A stretch of 6,459 bases of DNA, from positions 1-6,459 of the forward strand of contig JAICTB010000128.1 of assembly GCA_025936595.1 (NCBI GenBank), written 5' to 3'. This document shows positions 1 through 6,270 of the stretch, piece after piece. The DNA is from Thermoleophilia bacterium (lineage in GTDB: Bacteria; Actinomycetota; Thermoleophilia; Gaiellales; Gaiellaceae). Both the position numbers and the translations under genes were made by a program. Every line of letters starts with the position of its first letter. Position 1 is the stretch's first letter. Under the pieces are notes generated by a model, which worked only from the letters and a program-made list of their open reading frames with translations, made no database searches and was not told the DNA's origin.

Positions 1-357
1 GAGCACTCGTGCCGCGTGCTGATCGCGGGTCTCGCCGTCCGGGCGCTCTCCGGTCGGGAAGCGTTCGTCGATCTCGGCCCGGGTCAGACCGGACCAGGAG
101 CCGATGTCGATCTCGCGCAGCCCGGCGTCGGCGACCACCGGCACGGCGTGCGGCGCCGCGACGATCTCGGCGGTCTCGTGCGCCCGCCGGAGGTCGCTCG
201 AATAGACGGCGTCGAAAGGCACGGACCGGAGCTGCTCCGCGAGCTCGCGCGCCTGCGCACGGCCTGTCTCGTTCAGCGGCGGATCGGCCCAGCCTTGCCA
301 GATGCCGTCCCTGTTCCAGTCGGTCTCTCCGTGGCGCGCGAGGAGGATCGTCGTCAC
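1..357 (-). CDS. Histidine phosphatase family (phosphoglycerate mutase-like) protein, 3' end cut by window edge
   Basis: The minus strand reads open from a GTG at 357 to the left edge, giving the first 119 residues of a family protein that is usually about 200 residues. The N-terminus carries the RHG signature (Arg8, His9, Gly10; His9 is the residue phosphorylated during catalysis), followed by ETDWN. The SSDLRRA block has the phosphate-binding Arg58, and LREIDIG supplies the catalytic acid Glu82. The second catalytic His lies beyond the window. Family members are phosphatases or mutases acting on small phosphorylated metabolites in the cytoplasm; similar sequences are annotated as cobC, gpm or broad-specificity phosphatases, so the substrate cannot be named. 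The GTG start places RHG at residues 8-10, as normal for the family. No Shine-Dalgarno precedes it; a TACCGT -10 element ends 7 bases upstream, suggesting a leaderless mRNA. It diverges from the dehydrogenase gene starting at 378. Confidence 0.9.
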   Translation of the reverse strand, partial: MTTILLARHGETDWNRDGIWQGWADPPLNETGRAQARELAEQLRSVPFDAVYSSDLRRAHETAEIVAAPHAVPVVADAGLREIDIGSWSGLTRAEIDERFPTGERPDGETRDQHAARVL

Positions 358-378
358 GCAAGCTACGGTAGCGAGGGG
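357..378. promoter_or_regulatory. Symmetric bidirectional promoter between the divergent phosphatase and dehydrogenase genes
   Basis: The 20 bp between the two GTG starts contain a perfect palindrome, GCTAC-G-GTAGC, at 362-372. Read rightwards it gives TACGGT (364-369), 8 bases before the GTG at 378. Read leftwards it gives TACCGT (370-365), 7 bases before the GTG at 357. Both match the actinobacterial TANNNT -10 pattern, and the spacing would put each transcription start at or within a base or two of a start codon. No convincing -35 is seen on either side. The purine run GAGGGG before 378 is almost directly adjacent to the GTG, too close to act as a normal Shine-Dalgarno. The palindrome could instead be a repressor operator. 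Confidence 0.55.
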
Positions 379-1124
379 TGGATCTCGGTCTCGAAGAACG
401 AGTGTGTGTCGTCACCGGCTCGACGGCGGGCATCGGCCGCGTCGTGGCGGAGCAGCTGCTTGCGGAAGGCGCGCACGTGGTCGGCTGCGGGCGCAGCGAG
501 GACGGGCCGGGCGACCTGCATGTCGTGGCGAACCTGTCGCAGCGCGGCGAGCCTGAGCGGGTGGTCGCGGCCGCCGAGGAGCGCTTCGGGCGGGTCGACT
601 GCCTCGTCAACAACGTCGGCGGCACCGACATCCGCGCGCTCGACGAGCTGACCGACGACGACTGGCAGGCGTCGTTCGAGCTGAACCTGATGAGCGCGGT
701 GCGCGCGACCCGCGCGGCGCTGCCGGGCATGAGGGAGCGGCGGCAGGGCTCGATCGTGAACGTCTCGTCGACGGCGGCGAAGCGCCCTTCTGCCGGGATG
801 CCCGACTACTCGGTGCTGAAGGCGGGGATGCTCTCGTTCTCGCGGCTCGTGGCCGACCTCTACGCGAAGGAGGGGATTCGCTGCAACGCCGTCACCCCGG
901 GACCGACTGCGACGGGAGCGTGGCTCGGCGACGGCGGGCTCGCCGATCAGCAGGGCGAGCGCGACGAGGTGCTTGCGAAGGTCGGCGCAGGCCGCCCGCT
1001 GGGCCGGCTCGCGCAGCCCGAGGAGATTGCCGCCGTGATCGTCTTTCTGCTGTCCGAACGGGCCTCGTACGTGACGGGCGCGGCCTGGTCGGCGGACGGC
1101 GGAACCGTCCCGATCATCATCTGA
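378..1124 (+). CDS. SDR family NAD(P)-dependent oxidoreductase
   Basis: This 248-residue protein is a classical short-chain dehydrogenase/reductase of normal length. In order: the dinucleotide-binding TGSTAGIG (residues 13-20); NNVG (78-81), which stabilises the central sheet; catalytic Asn103; Ser131; and the YSVLK motif giving Tyr144 and Lys148, with the usual 13-residue Ser-Tyr spacing. The C-terminal part has the PGPTATG cofactor-binding segment (174-180) and the family's usual YVTGAAWSADGG end (231-242). Arg39 after the second strand hints at NADP(H), though this is weak. The enzyme should be a soluble cytoplasmic oxidoreductase acting on an alcohol or ketone; the substrate is not predictable, and 3-oxoacyl-ACP reductase (FabG-like) is one possibility. 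The GTG at 378 gives a normal N-terminus; a later in-frame GTG at 402 would remove the residues before the first strand. It ends 21 bases before dgt. Confidence 0.93.
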   Translation: MDLGLEERVCVVTGSTAGIGRVVAEQLLAEGAHVVGCGRSEDGPGDLHVVANLSQRGEPERVVAAAEERFGRVDCLVNNVGGTDIRALDELTDDDWQASFELNLMSAVRATRAALPGMRERRQGSIVNVSSTAAKRPSAGMPDYSVLKAGMLSFSRLVADLYAKEGIRCNAVTPGPTATGAWLGDGGLADQQGERDEVLAKVGAGRPLGRLAQPEEIAAVIVFLLSERASYVTGAAWSADGGTVPIII

Positions 1125-1133
1125 CCGAGCGAC

Positions 1134-1139
1134 TACGCT
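1134..1139 (+). promoter_or_regulatory. Candidate -10 element of dgt (leaderless start)
   Basis: TACGCT occupies exactly -12 to -7 relative to the A of the dgt ATG at 1146 and matches TANNNT. The intervening GGCTCC is not a Shine-Dalgarno. This suggests transcription starting at the A of the start codon, giving a leaderless mRNA. No clear -35 is visible in the end of the preceding gene, so strength is unknown, and read-through from the dehydrogenase gene is also possible. Confidence 0.5.
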
Positions 1140-1145
1140 GGCTCC

Positions 1146-2087
1146 ATGCCCGATCTGGCCGGGAGAGTCGCCGACGCCTTCGCCGCACGCACCCGCGCGC
1201 TGGAAGAGCACGCGCTCTCGCCGCTCGCGATGCGCTCCTACGAGACCCGAGGACGGCCGCGCAGCGAGGGCGAGTGCGGCGTGCGCACGCCCTACCAGCG
1301 CGACCGCGATCGCATTCTCCACTCGAAGCCGTTTCGCCGGCTGAAGGGGAAGACCCAGGTCTTCATCGACCCCGCCGGCGACCATTACCGCACCCGGATG
1401 ACGCACACGCTCGAGACGACGGGAATCGCGCGCGTGGTGGCCCGGGCGCTGCAGCTGAACGAGGACCTGACCGAGGCGATCGGCCTCGGACACGACATGG
1501 GCCACCCGCCGTTCGGCCATGCCGGCGAGTCGGCGCTCGACGAGCTGCTTGCGGGCGGCTTCCGCCACAACGAGCAGTCGGCGAGGATCGCGGAGCGGCT
1601 GAACCTCACGCACGAGGTGGTGGACGGGATCCTGACGCACACCGGCGAGCGCGAGCCGTCGACGCTCGAAGGGAAGATCGTGCGTATCGTCGATCGCGTC
1701 GCGTATATCAACCACGACATCGACGACGCGATCCGCTACGGCATCCTCGCCGAGGACGACCTGCCGCGGGACGAGATCGAAACACTCGGGCCGAACGGTT
1801 CGACGCGCATCGACACGCTCGTCCACGATCTCGTCGAGAGCTCGTCGGACGCGGGCGACATCGTCCAGAGCGACGAGGTCGGCGGCGCGATGCTCTCTCT
1901 GCGCGAGTTCATGTTCGAGCACGTCTACCTCGGCGACGTCACGCGCCCGGAGCACGAGCGCGCGGGTGCGACGATCCGCCGCATCTACAAGCACCTCGCC
2001 GCGCGGGGCGACGACGAGACCGCGATCGTCGAGTTCGTCGCCGGCATGACCGACCGGTTCGCGCTGTCGTACGCTGAGAGGATCTGA
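1146..2087 (+). CDS. dgt: dGTPase-like HD-domain deoxynucleotide triphosphohydrolase
   Basis: This 313-residue protein belongs to the Dgt/dNTPase HD superfamily, whose members hydrolyse dNTPs to deoxynucleosides and triphosphate and thereby adjust the DNA precursor pool. The N-terminal block has the family pattern RTPYQRDRDRILHSKPFRRL (residues 47-66), then GDHYRTRMTHTLE with the first metal ligand His87. The HD pair is His116-Asp117 in GLGHDMGHPPFGHAGE, and Asp183 in IVDRVAYINHDIDD is the final metal ligand, so the H...HD...D set is complete. It is slightly shorter than many relatives (about 330-380), with a compact C-terminus. Family members without a proven substrate are usually called dGTPase-like, and dNTP specificity cannot be read from sequence. 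Its TGA overlaps the dnaG ATG by one base, so the two are almost certainly co-transcribed. The start at 1146 sits just behind a TACGCT element and gives a normal N-terminus. Confidence 0.93.
   Translation: MPDLAGRVADAFAARTRALEEHALSPLAMRSYETRGRPRSEGECGVRTPYQRDRDRILHSKPFRRLKGKTQVFIDPAGDHYRTRMTHTLETTGIARVVARALQLNEDLTEAIGLGHDMGHPPFGHAGESALDELLAGGFRHNEQSARIAERLNLTHEVVDGILTHTGEREPSTLEGKIVRIVDRVAYINHDIDDAIRYGILAEDDLPRDEIETLGPNGSTRIDTLVHDLVESSSDAGDIVQSDEVGGAMLSLREFMFEHVYLGDVTRPEHERAGATIRRIYKHLAARGDDETAIVEFVAGMTDRFALSYAERI
2076..2081 (+). promoter_or_regulatory. Shine-Dalgarno of dnaG inside the end of dgt
   Basis: GAGAGG lies five bases before the dnaG ATG at 2087 and within the last codons of dgt. 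With the TGATG stop/start overlap it fixes the dnaG start and supports translational coupling. It is the only clear Shine-Dalgarno before a gene in this window; the other starts look leaderless or weak. Confidence 0.7.
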
Positions 2088-3724
2088 TGGCGCGGATCAA
2101 GGACTCCTCTGTCGAGGCCGTCAAGGCCGCCGCCGACTTCGTCGACGTCGTCTCGGCGCGGACACAGCTGCGAAAGTCCGGTGCGCGCTATTCGGGCCGA
2201 TGCCCGTTTCACGACGAGCGCACGCCGTCGTTCTCCGTCAACGCCGTCGACAAGCTCTACTACTGCTTCGGCTGCGGCGTCAAAGGCGACCTGATCACCT
2301 TCGTTCGCGAGACGGAAGGGCTCGATTTCGTCGGCGCGGTCGAGTGGCTCGGCGAGCGGTTCCGCGTGCCGATCGAGTACGAGGAGAGCTCGCCCGAGCA
2401 GGACGCGCGGCGCAAGCGGCGCGAGCGTCTGCTCGCGGTGCTCGAGCAGGCGACGACGTATTACGAGCGGACGCTCTGGGAGACCGAGGCCGGAGGCATG
2501 GCACGCGACTACCTGAAGGGACGCGGCCTCGGCGAGGAGGCGTGCCGGGCATTTCGCCTCGGCCTCGCGCTCGGCGGCAACGCGCTCGCCCGCAAGGCGC
2601 TCGCCAAGGGGTTCACGCAGGAGGAGCTGCGCGCCGCCGGGCTGCAGCGCCAGGGTCGGAACGACGACTACTTCCAGCGGCGGCTGCTCTTCCCCCTCGC
2701 CGACAGGCAGGGGCGGATTCTCGGTTTCCAGGCACGCAAGCTTTACGACGACGACCCGCTGAAGGCGAAGTACGTGAACACGCCCGAATCCGAGCTCTTC
2801 CACAAGGGCGCCGTCCTCTACGGGCTCGACAAGGCACGAGCCTCCATCGCGCGCGACGACCGCGCATGCGTCGTCGAAGGGAACACGGATGTGATCGCGC
2901 TCCGCCAGGCCGGGTACGAGCCTGTCGTCGCGTCGATGGGGACGGCGCTGACTGACGCGCAGCTGAAGGAGCTCGGCCGCCTGACGAAGCGGCTCTGGCT
3001 GGCGTTCGACGGGGACGCGGCCGGCGAGACGGCGACGCTGCGCGGGATGGAGCTCGCCACGAAGCAGGGATTCGACGTGAAGGTCGTGGCGCTCCCCGCC
3101 GGCGTCGACCCGGCCGACGATCCGGCGGAGTTCCAGACGCGGCTCGCCGACGCGGAGGCATACCTCTTCTACCGCGTGCGGATCGAGATCGAGCGCGGGG
3201 AGGACCGCGAGGCGACGTTCCGCACGGTCAAGGCGCTTCTCGACGATGCGCCCGACTCCCCCGAGCGTCAGGACGCGTGGCGGCTTGCGAACGACAGGCT
3301 CGGCATGACCGTGCAGCTGCGCGGCGCGTCGACCGCACGTGCCGCCGCGCCGCCGTCCCAGCGCGCACTCGATGCGAGCGCGAGGCTCGAGCGCAACGCC
3401 CTCGCCGGCGTGCTCGCCCACCCCGACCTGAAGCCCGTCCTCGCCGAGATCACCACCGAGCACTTCTATACGCCCGTGCACAGGCTGCTGCGCGCCTACA
3501 TCGTCGACGCGACGCCGCTCGATGCGGAAGCGAGCGCCCTGCTCGCGGAGCTCGACGCGTGGGCCGTCGCCGACGGCATCGACCGTGCGACGGCGGCCGA
3601 GCTGCTGATCCGGCTGCGAGAGCGGGAGCTGAAGCGCCAGCTGAAAGGCGCGGACCCCGACAAGATCAAGGAGCTCCAGGAGACACTGACGCGGCTCGTC
3701 GAGCACGCGGTCCGGCCTGCGTAG
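2087..3724 (+). CDS. dnaG: DNA primase DnaG
   Basis: DnaG makes the short RNA primers for chromosome replication and works with the replicative helicase DnaB. The 545-residue product has the standard order. The CHC2 zinc finger has ligands Cys39, His42, Cys60 and Cys63. The catalytic core includes the LFPLADRQGRILGF and KAKYVNTPE segments (201-234). The Toprim fold has catalytic Glu264 in VVEGNTD and the acidic pair Asp308/Asp310 in FDGDAAGE. The C-terminal helical domain (about 430-545, with TTEHFYTPVHRLL) corresponds to the helicase-binding region. It is shorter than typical actinobacterial DnaG (about 620-640), mostly because of a compact linker and C-terminus; no catalytic motif is missing. 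Asn266 replaces the Tyr often seen in VEGY(M/T)D. It is coupled to dgt upstream. The sigma factor gene rpoD, often downstream of dnaG, is not next to it here. Confidence 0.96.
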   Translation: MARIKDSSVEAVKAAADFVDVVSARTQLRKSGARYSGRCPFHDERTPSFSVNAVDKLYYCFGCGVKGDLITFVRETEGLDFVGAVEWLGERFRVPIEYEESSPEQDARRKRRERLLAVLEQATTYYERTLWETEAGGMARDYLKGRGLGEEACRAFRLGLALGGNALARKALAKGFTQEELRAAGLQRQGRNDDYFQRRLLFPLADRQGRILGFQARKLYDDDPLKAKYVNTPESELFHKGAVLYGLDKARASIARDDRACVVEGNTDVIALRQAGYEPVVASMGTALTDAQLKELGRLTKRLWLAFDGDAAGETATLRGMELATKQGFDVKVVALPAGVDPADDPAEFQTRLADAEAYLFYRVRIEIERGEDREATFRTVKALLDDAPDSPERQDAWRLANDRLGMTVQLRGASTARAAAPPSQRALDASARLERNALAGVLAHPDLKPVLAEITTEHFYTPVHRLLRAYIVDATPLDAEASALLAELDAWAVADGIDRATAAELLIRLRERELKRQLKGADPDKIKELQETLTRLVEHAVRPA

Positions 3725-3725
3725 C

Positions 3726-3731
3726 GATAAT
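3726..3731 (+). promoter_or_regulatory. Candidate -10 element of the small gene after dnaG
   Basis: GATAAT, one base from the TATAAT consensus, spans -13 to -8 relative to the ATG at 3739 and starts two bases after the dnaG stop. The following bases before the ATG hold no real Shine-Dalgarno (only GACGAG directly abutting the ATG). The geometry matches the other leaderless-type starts in this window. No -35 was recognised, so read-through from dnaG remains an alternative. Confidence 0.4.
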
Positions 3732-3738
3732 CGACGAG

Positions 3739-3960
3739 ATGACGTACGAACAAGCGCACGATGCTCTGCTCGCGCTCGCCCGGCAGAACGGCGGACTGAT
3801 CGCCGCCGAACGCGTCGAAGCGGACGAGGCGCTCGCCTCCGACAGCTCGACCGTATCGGCGGCCGCACGGGCGCTGGCGGGATCGACGAACGTGTTCGCC
3901 GTCCCCCGCGAGGACGGCGGCTGGTTCCCGTACAGCGAGATCCGCATCACCGTGCTGTAG
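3739..3960 (+). CDS. Small uncharacterised protein with winged-helix-like pattern
   Basis: This is a 73-residue open frame starting 15 bases after the dnaG stop and using the G/C-rich third positions of its neighbours. I do not recognise a named family. The predicted pattern is an N-terminal helix (EQAHDALLALARQ, residues 4-16), a conserved-looking turn and short helix (AAERVEADEAL, 22-32), a third helix rich in Ala (STVSAAARALAG, 37-48), then a two-strand hairpin ending in GWFPYSEIRITVL (61-73). Helix-helix-helix-hairpin resembles a small winged-helix DNA-binding fold, with STVSAAARALAG in the position of a recognition helix; this is inference only. There is no signal peptide or membrane segment, so it is probably cytoplasmic. 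It may be co-transcribed with dnaG or use the GATAAT element. Its frame stays open far upstream inside dnaG, but the ATG at 3739 is the only sensible start. Confidence 0.7.
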   Translation: MTYEQAHDALLALARQNGGLIAAERVEADEALASDSSTVSAAARALAGSTNVFAVPREDGGWFPYSEIRITVL

Positions 3961-4071
3961 CCAGACTCCCGATTTGGGGAGCCAGACGCTAAGAAGCGCC
4001 GGATGCTTGCTGAACCGGCGTCAGAACGACGGATGCCTCAAGTTTGTACAGGTTCGGCCGATACCTATCAC
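3961..4071 (+). promoter_or_regulatory. Structured, lower-GC leader upstream of the hybrid kinase
   Basis: These 111 bases lie between the small gene and the preferred kinase start. If read in the kinase frame from the ATG at 4003, only about 9 of 23 codons end in G or C, against nearly all in the coding genes, so the stretch looks non-coding. It contains CTCCC/GGGAG (3966-3981), CGCT-AAGA-AGCG (3987-3998), and a perfect CGCCGG/CCGGCG stem (3997-4002 with 4015-4020). GGCGTC (4017-4022) can also pair with GATGCC (4032-4037), which excludes the previous stem. CGGATGC occurs twice (4000-4006, 4030-4036). I could not match it to a riboswitch class. It may hold the kinase promoter, an RNA regulator, or both. 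TTGTAC at 4044-4049 resembles a -35, but no well-spaced -10 accompanies it. Confidence 0.45.
3966..3981 (+). terminator. Short GC-rich hairpin after the small gene, possible terminator or leader stem
   Basis: CTCCC (3966-3970) pairs with GGGAG (3977-3981) around a six-base GATTTG loop, beginning five bases after the TAG of the small gene. It is flanked by a direct repeat of CCAGAC (3961-3966 and 3982-3987). There is no T tract, so intrinsic termination is uncertain; it may instead be the first stem of the kinase leader. Confidence 0.35.
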
Positions 4072-6270
4072 ATGGCGCAGCGGCCACTGGCGCGTCCTGG
4101 TTCCGCCGGCTGGAGGACGGGCGGTGTTCCCTTCGCGGTGTACTTCGTCGGCCTCGTGCTGATCTTCGCCTGCTCCGTTGCAGCCACCGTCGCCTACGTG
4201 CAGGTTCAGACCGCGCGCGACGCGCGCCGGCACGCGCGTGCGGATGCGGCGTTTGCGGCGACGGCGGCCTCGAAGCACGTGGGCGAGCAGCTCGCCACGG
4301 TGCGCGCGACCATCGACCAGCTCGCGGGCAATCCTTCCGTCCTGCAGGCGCTGACACATCCGCAGGGCTGCACGCTCACGTTCGCCGACGGCGGCGCGGG
4401 CCACGTCGATGTTCTTCGTCCCGACGGTGCCGCGGTGTGCTCGTCTCGTACGCGTGCGAAGGACGGAAGCCTCAGCGGGTACGCCGGTCAGCCGTGGTTG
4501 CCCGCGGCGACCAGAGGACCTCTCTTCGACGCACCGGTGATCGATCGCACGACCGGCGCGCCCGTCGTGCGTGTCTCGGCACCGGCATCCGGCAAGGCCG
4601 TCGTCGCCGGGTTCGTCGACCTGAGAAGCCTCGGCGTCGACCTCGCATCCGTGTACGGCGGCAATACGCACCCGGAGTTCCTGATCGTCTCGAGGCGGTC
4701 GTCGAAGGTCGTGGCGCGCTCCGTGCGGCCGCGGCAGTGGATCGGCACGTCGCTCCGGCAGACAACCTTCGACGCGTCGCCCGGAGCCTCCGACCAGAAA
4801 GATCTCGAAGGAACGAGACGGATCTATGCGTCGTCGGCCGTGCCCGGAACACGCTGGGCGCTCTTCGTCGGCGAGGATGAGGCTCAGGCGCTCGCTGCCG
4901 GGAAGCGGCTCCGCAACCGGGAGCTCGTGATTCTCCTCGCCGCGCTCGGACTGCTCCTCGCTGCGACGATCTTCGTCTACCGGCGGGTGGTCGCGCCGAT
5001 CAAGAAGCTGAGCGACGGCGTGCGGTCGACGGCCGAAAGCGGGCATTTCACGCAGGTCGCCGTCAGGGGCCCGGCGGAGGTGATGGCGCTCGGCAACCAG
5101 ATCAACGCGCTGACCGCGTCCGTCAACGCGCAGGAGGCAGTGCGTCTCGCCCGTGAGGAAGCCGAGCGCGCGAACGCGGCGAAGAGCCGGTTCCTCTCGC
5201 ACATGAGTCACGAGATGAGAACGCCGCTCGCCGCGATCATGGGCTTCGCCGAGCTGCTCGAGGCGCGGGGCAACCTCGGCGAGGCGCAACGCATGTGGAC
5301 CGGGAACATCCGGCAGGGCGGCGAACACCTGCTCGCGCTCGTGAACGAGTTGCTAGAGATTGCGCGCATCGAGGCCGGGAAGATGACGCTTGCGATCGAG
5401 CCGGTCGATGTCGGCTCGGCGGTGGACGAGGTGCTGAAGCTGGCTGCGCCGCTGGCGGCAGAACGCGCTGTTCGGCTCCAGCCTCCGGTCGGCGCCACGG
5501 CGCGGAAGGCACTCGCCGATCCCCTGCGGATCCGCCAGGTTCTCCTCAACCTGGTCTCGAACGCGATCAAGTACAACCGTGAGGCCGGAGAGGTGCGAAT
5601 CGCGATCGACGACGGCCCGGAGGGCGCCGTCCGGATCGCAGTGGCCGACACCGGCGCGGGAATGAGCCCGGAGAAGCTCGCGCAGCTCTTCCGTCCGTTC
5701 GAGCGCCTCGGCGCCGAGCAGGGGCCGGTTCCCGGCAGCGGGCTCGGTCTGACGGTGACGAAGGGTCTGGCCGAGGCGATGGACGGTGCTCTCGACGTGC
5801 AGAGCGAGGTGGGACTGGGGACGACGTTCGTGCTCACGCTTCCCGCCGCGGACCGCGCGGCGGAGCAGCCGGTCCCGACGCTGAGCCCCGCGGCGTCGGG
5901 CGACGTTCTCTACATCGAGGACAACCGCACCAACCTGCAGATGGTGGACAGCATCCTCACCGACCTTCGACCTGGAGTGGACCTGCGAACCGCGACCAGC
6001 GGGGCGTCGGGCGCAGCGCTCGCAGAGGAGCGCCGGCCGGACCTCCTGCTGCTCGATCTGAACCTGCCCGACATGAAAGGCGAGGAAGTGCTCCGACGGC
6101 TGAGAGCACGCGTGGAGACGGCCGATGTCCCGATCCTGATCCTCAGCGCCGACTCGACCTCGCGGAACATCACGCGCCTCTTGCAAACGGGAGCCGACGC
6201 GTATCTGACCAAGCCGCTCGAGATTCCGCAGTTTCTCGAGACAGTTGACCGGCTGCTCTCGACGACGTAA
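4072..6270 (+). CDS. Membrane hybrid sensor histidine kinase with Cache-like sensor and C-terminal receiver
   Basis: Numbered from the ATG at 4072 (732 residues). A basic N-terminus precedes membrane helix 1 (about 20-43). An extracytoplasmic region (about 45-282) resembles a double Cache sensor and has two cysteines, Cys100 and Cys123, that could form a disulfide. Membrane helix 2 is about 284-304, then HAMP (about 305-356) and a short coiled coil. HisKA has phospho-acceptor His380 in FLSHMSHEMRTPL. The ATPase domain has Asn497 (N box), DTGAG (526-530), FRPFE (540-544) and GSGLGL (555-560). The receiver (about 610-729) has Glu616/Asp617, phospho-acceptor Asp662, Ser692 and Lys714, all intact. 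No Hpt domain or output domain is present, so phosphate must pass to an unlinked partner. The ligand is unknown. A longer start at 4003 is open, but its 23 extra codons have non-coding composition. No regulator gene is adjacent. Confidence 0.92.
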   Translation: MAQRPLARPGSAGWRTGGVPFAVYFVGLVLIFACSVAATVAYVQVQTARDARRHARADAAFAATAASKHVGEQLATVRATIDQLAGNPSVLQALTHPQGCTLTFADGGAGHVDVLRPDGAAVCSSRTRAKDGSLSGYAGQPWLPAATRGPLFDAPVIDRTTGAPVVRVSAPASGKAVVAGFVDLRSLGVDLASVYGGNTHPEFLIVSRRSSKVVARSVRPRQWIGTSLRQTTFDASPGASDQKDLEGTRRIYASSAVPGTRWALFVGEDEAQALAAGKRLRNRELVILLAALGLLLAATIFVYRRVVAPIKKLSDGVRSTAESGHFTQVAVRGPAEVMALGNQINALTASVNAQEAVRLAREEAERANAAKSRFLSHMSHEMRTPLAAIMGFAELLEARGNLGEAQRMWTGNIRQGGEHLLALVNELLEIARIEAGKMTLAIEPVDVGSAVDEVLKLAAPLAAERAVRLQPPVGATARKALADPLRIRQVLLNLVSNAIKYNREAGEVRIAIDDGPEGAVRIAVADTGAGMSPEKLAQLFRPFERLGAEQGPVPGSGLGLTVTKGLAEAMDGALDVQSEVGLGTTFVLTLPAADRAAEQPVPTLSPAASGDVLYIEDNRTNLQMVDSILTDLRPGVDLRTATSGASGAALAEERRPDLLLLDLNLPDMKGEEVLRRLRARVETADVPILILSADSTSRNITRLLQTGADAYLTKPLEIPQFLETVDRLLSTT

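Noticed and set aside
16..651. Plus-strand open frame across the left end
   Set aside because: It is antisense to the histidine phosphatase and runs out of frame into the dehydrogenase; both of those have clear catalytic motifs.
3277..3738. Upstream in-frame extension of the small protein into dnaG
   Set aside because: The extension is an Arg/Ala-rich out-of-frame reading of dnaG; the coherent protein begins at the ATG at 3739.
363..3868. Two very long open frames on the minus strand (363-1994 and 1985-3868) opposite the dehydrogenase, dgt and dnaG genes
   Set aside because: They are antisense shadows of high-GC genes: Arg/Val/Asp/Ala-rich, low complexity and no domain motifs, while the plus-strand frames carry full sets of catalytic motifs.
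3961..4071. Leader as a known riboswitch (cyclic-di-GMP-I, TPP, SAM, manganese, fluoride)
   Set aside because: Only short fragments such as GACGC or GGGGAG resemble consensus pieces; the required conserved loops and their order are missing.
4044..4071. TTGTAC (4044-4049) with TATCAC (4066-4071) as a sigma-70 promoter for the kinase
   Set aside because: Spacing is acceptable, but the transcription start would fall inside the coding region after the ATG at 4072, with no good later start before the first membrane helix.
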